Part shown: positions 13,854-14,159 of the stretch, piece by piece
Numbering within the stretch: the first letter of the stretch is position 1
How the letters are laid out: each line of letters opens with the position of its first letter
Source of the DNA: Dehalococcoidia bacterium UBA1141
Lineage (GTDB): Bacteria > Chloroflexota > Dehalococcoidia > Lucifugimonadales > UBA3495
Direction: 5' to 3'
Assembly (NCBI GenBank): GCA_002311385.1
Contig: DCAE01000094.1
Coordinates: 41,437 to 55,595 of the forward strand
Length of the DNA: 14,159 nt
Notes under the pieces: model-generated
Seen by the model: the letters and a program-made list of their open reading frames with translations, nothing else
What the model was told of the DNA's origin: nothing
The model's database searches: none
Made by a program: the position numbers and the translations under genes

Positions 13854-14159
13854 ATAAAATACCCCAGTTTGCTCGCCAGCATGGCTGCTGTCTTGATTTT
13901 GGTCGGATGCGGAGGTGGTGACGCTGTCCGGACACCGGATATTCGAACCACAGTAGCAGCAGTCAGTCCCACTACGGAGCCAACACATACCCCGGATATT
14001 GAAGCGACGGTAGTAGCGCGCGTTCAAACTGTTGTAGCTGCCCTTCCTACCGCGACTCCGCTGGCGAGCCCCACGGTTACACCAACCTCACCTGCAACAC
14101 CTGCTCCTACCCCTACCCAGACACCAACTCCGACTCCCACTCCTAGGCCGTTGCCTACC
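13848..14159 (+). CDS. Lipoprotein with Thr/Pro-rich linker, C-terminus beyond the window
   Basis: The first 104 codons of a longer gene. MRIKYPSLLASMAAVLILVGC is a lipoprotein signal peptide: a basic start (Arg2, Lys4), a hydrophobic core and the lipobox LVGC with Cys21 as the lipidated residue, so the protein is exported and anchored to the cytoplasmic membrane. The mature part opens with GGGDAVRTPDI, then DIEATVVARVQTVVAALPTA, and from about residue 73 becomes a (T/S)P repeat linker. Linkers of this kind are common in Chloroflexota surface proteins and usually precede a functional domain, such as a protease, beta-propeller or solute-binding domain, which is off-window here, so the role is unknown. 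The TTG start is chosen because it gives a proper signal peptide; Met12 would remove the basic residues. Confidence 0.8.
   Translation, partial: MRIKYPSLLASMAAVLILVGCGGGDAVRTPDIRTTVAAVSPTTEPTHTPDIEATVVARVQTVVAALPTATPLASPTVTPTSPATPAPTPTQTPTPTPTPRPLPT

Noticed and set aside
14065..14159. Short-period repeat resembling a CRISPR or minisatellite at the right edge
   Set aside because: The ACTCCGACTCCC-type periodicity comes from Thr-Pro codon repeats in the lipoprotein linker; there are no repeat-spacer units.

Overview
The window looks like a piece of a Chloroflexota genome, most likely a Dehalococcoidia / SAR202-type lineage. This rests on three things: the partial lipoprotein at the right edge, whose Thr/Pro-rich tail after a DIEATV..RVQ..VAALPTATP-type stretch is typical of that phylum; the gene mix (HpcH/HpaI aldolase, flavin reductase, L-asparaginase, GPH-like MFS carrier); and heavy use of TTG/GTG starts. 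This is inference from protein character, not from a marker-gene tree.

Left part (1-10433) is conventional and densely coded. A terminator from an off-window gene is followed by a class I glutamine amidotransferase-like C26 peptidase and by gyrA, both on +. A strong 16-position hairpin separates gyrA from a convergent minus-strand pair, a flavin reductase and a signal-less BtuF-like cobalamin-binding protein, which appear to be separately transcribed. An MFS carrier (+) then converges on a minus-strand HpcH/HpaI aldolase and an L-asparaginase-family amidohydrolase. A calcineurin-like phosphoesterase (+) and tRNA-Lys(CTT), with CCA encoded, close this part.

Right part (10434-14159) changes character. 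It holds unrecognised small proteins (a one-TM protein, a 217-residue soluble protein overlapping it tail-to-tail, a two-TM protein of 66 residues), a run of decaying genes (an MFS transporter remnant, an unidentified coupled pair, and a muconolactone-isomerase-like gene with an A9 frameshift and a nonsense codon), a small probable dimeric alpha/beta-barrel protein with a good promoter, and the start of a lipoprotein. It has the look of an accessory region beginning at a tRNA gene, but I see no integrase, transposase or repeat of the tRNA end.

No CRISPR array, restriction, toxin-antitoxin or biosynthetic system could be recognised. The points most worth a second look are the asparaginase with Ala in place of the conserved substrate-binding Asp, the cluster of pseudogenes, the 217-residue protein whose only well-placed Shine-Dalgarno points at an ATA codon, and a 14-bp tandem duplication of a ribosome-binding/start module before the lipoprotein.
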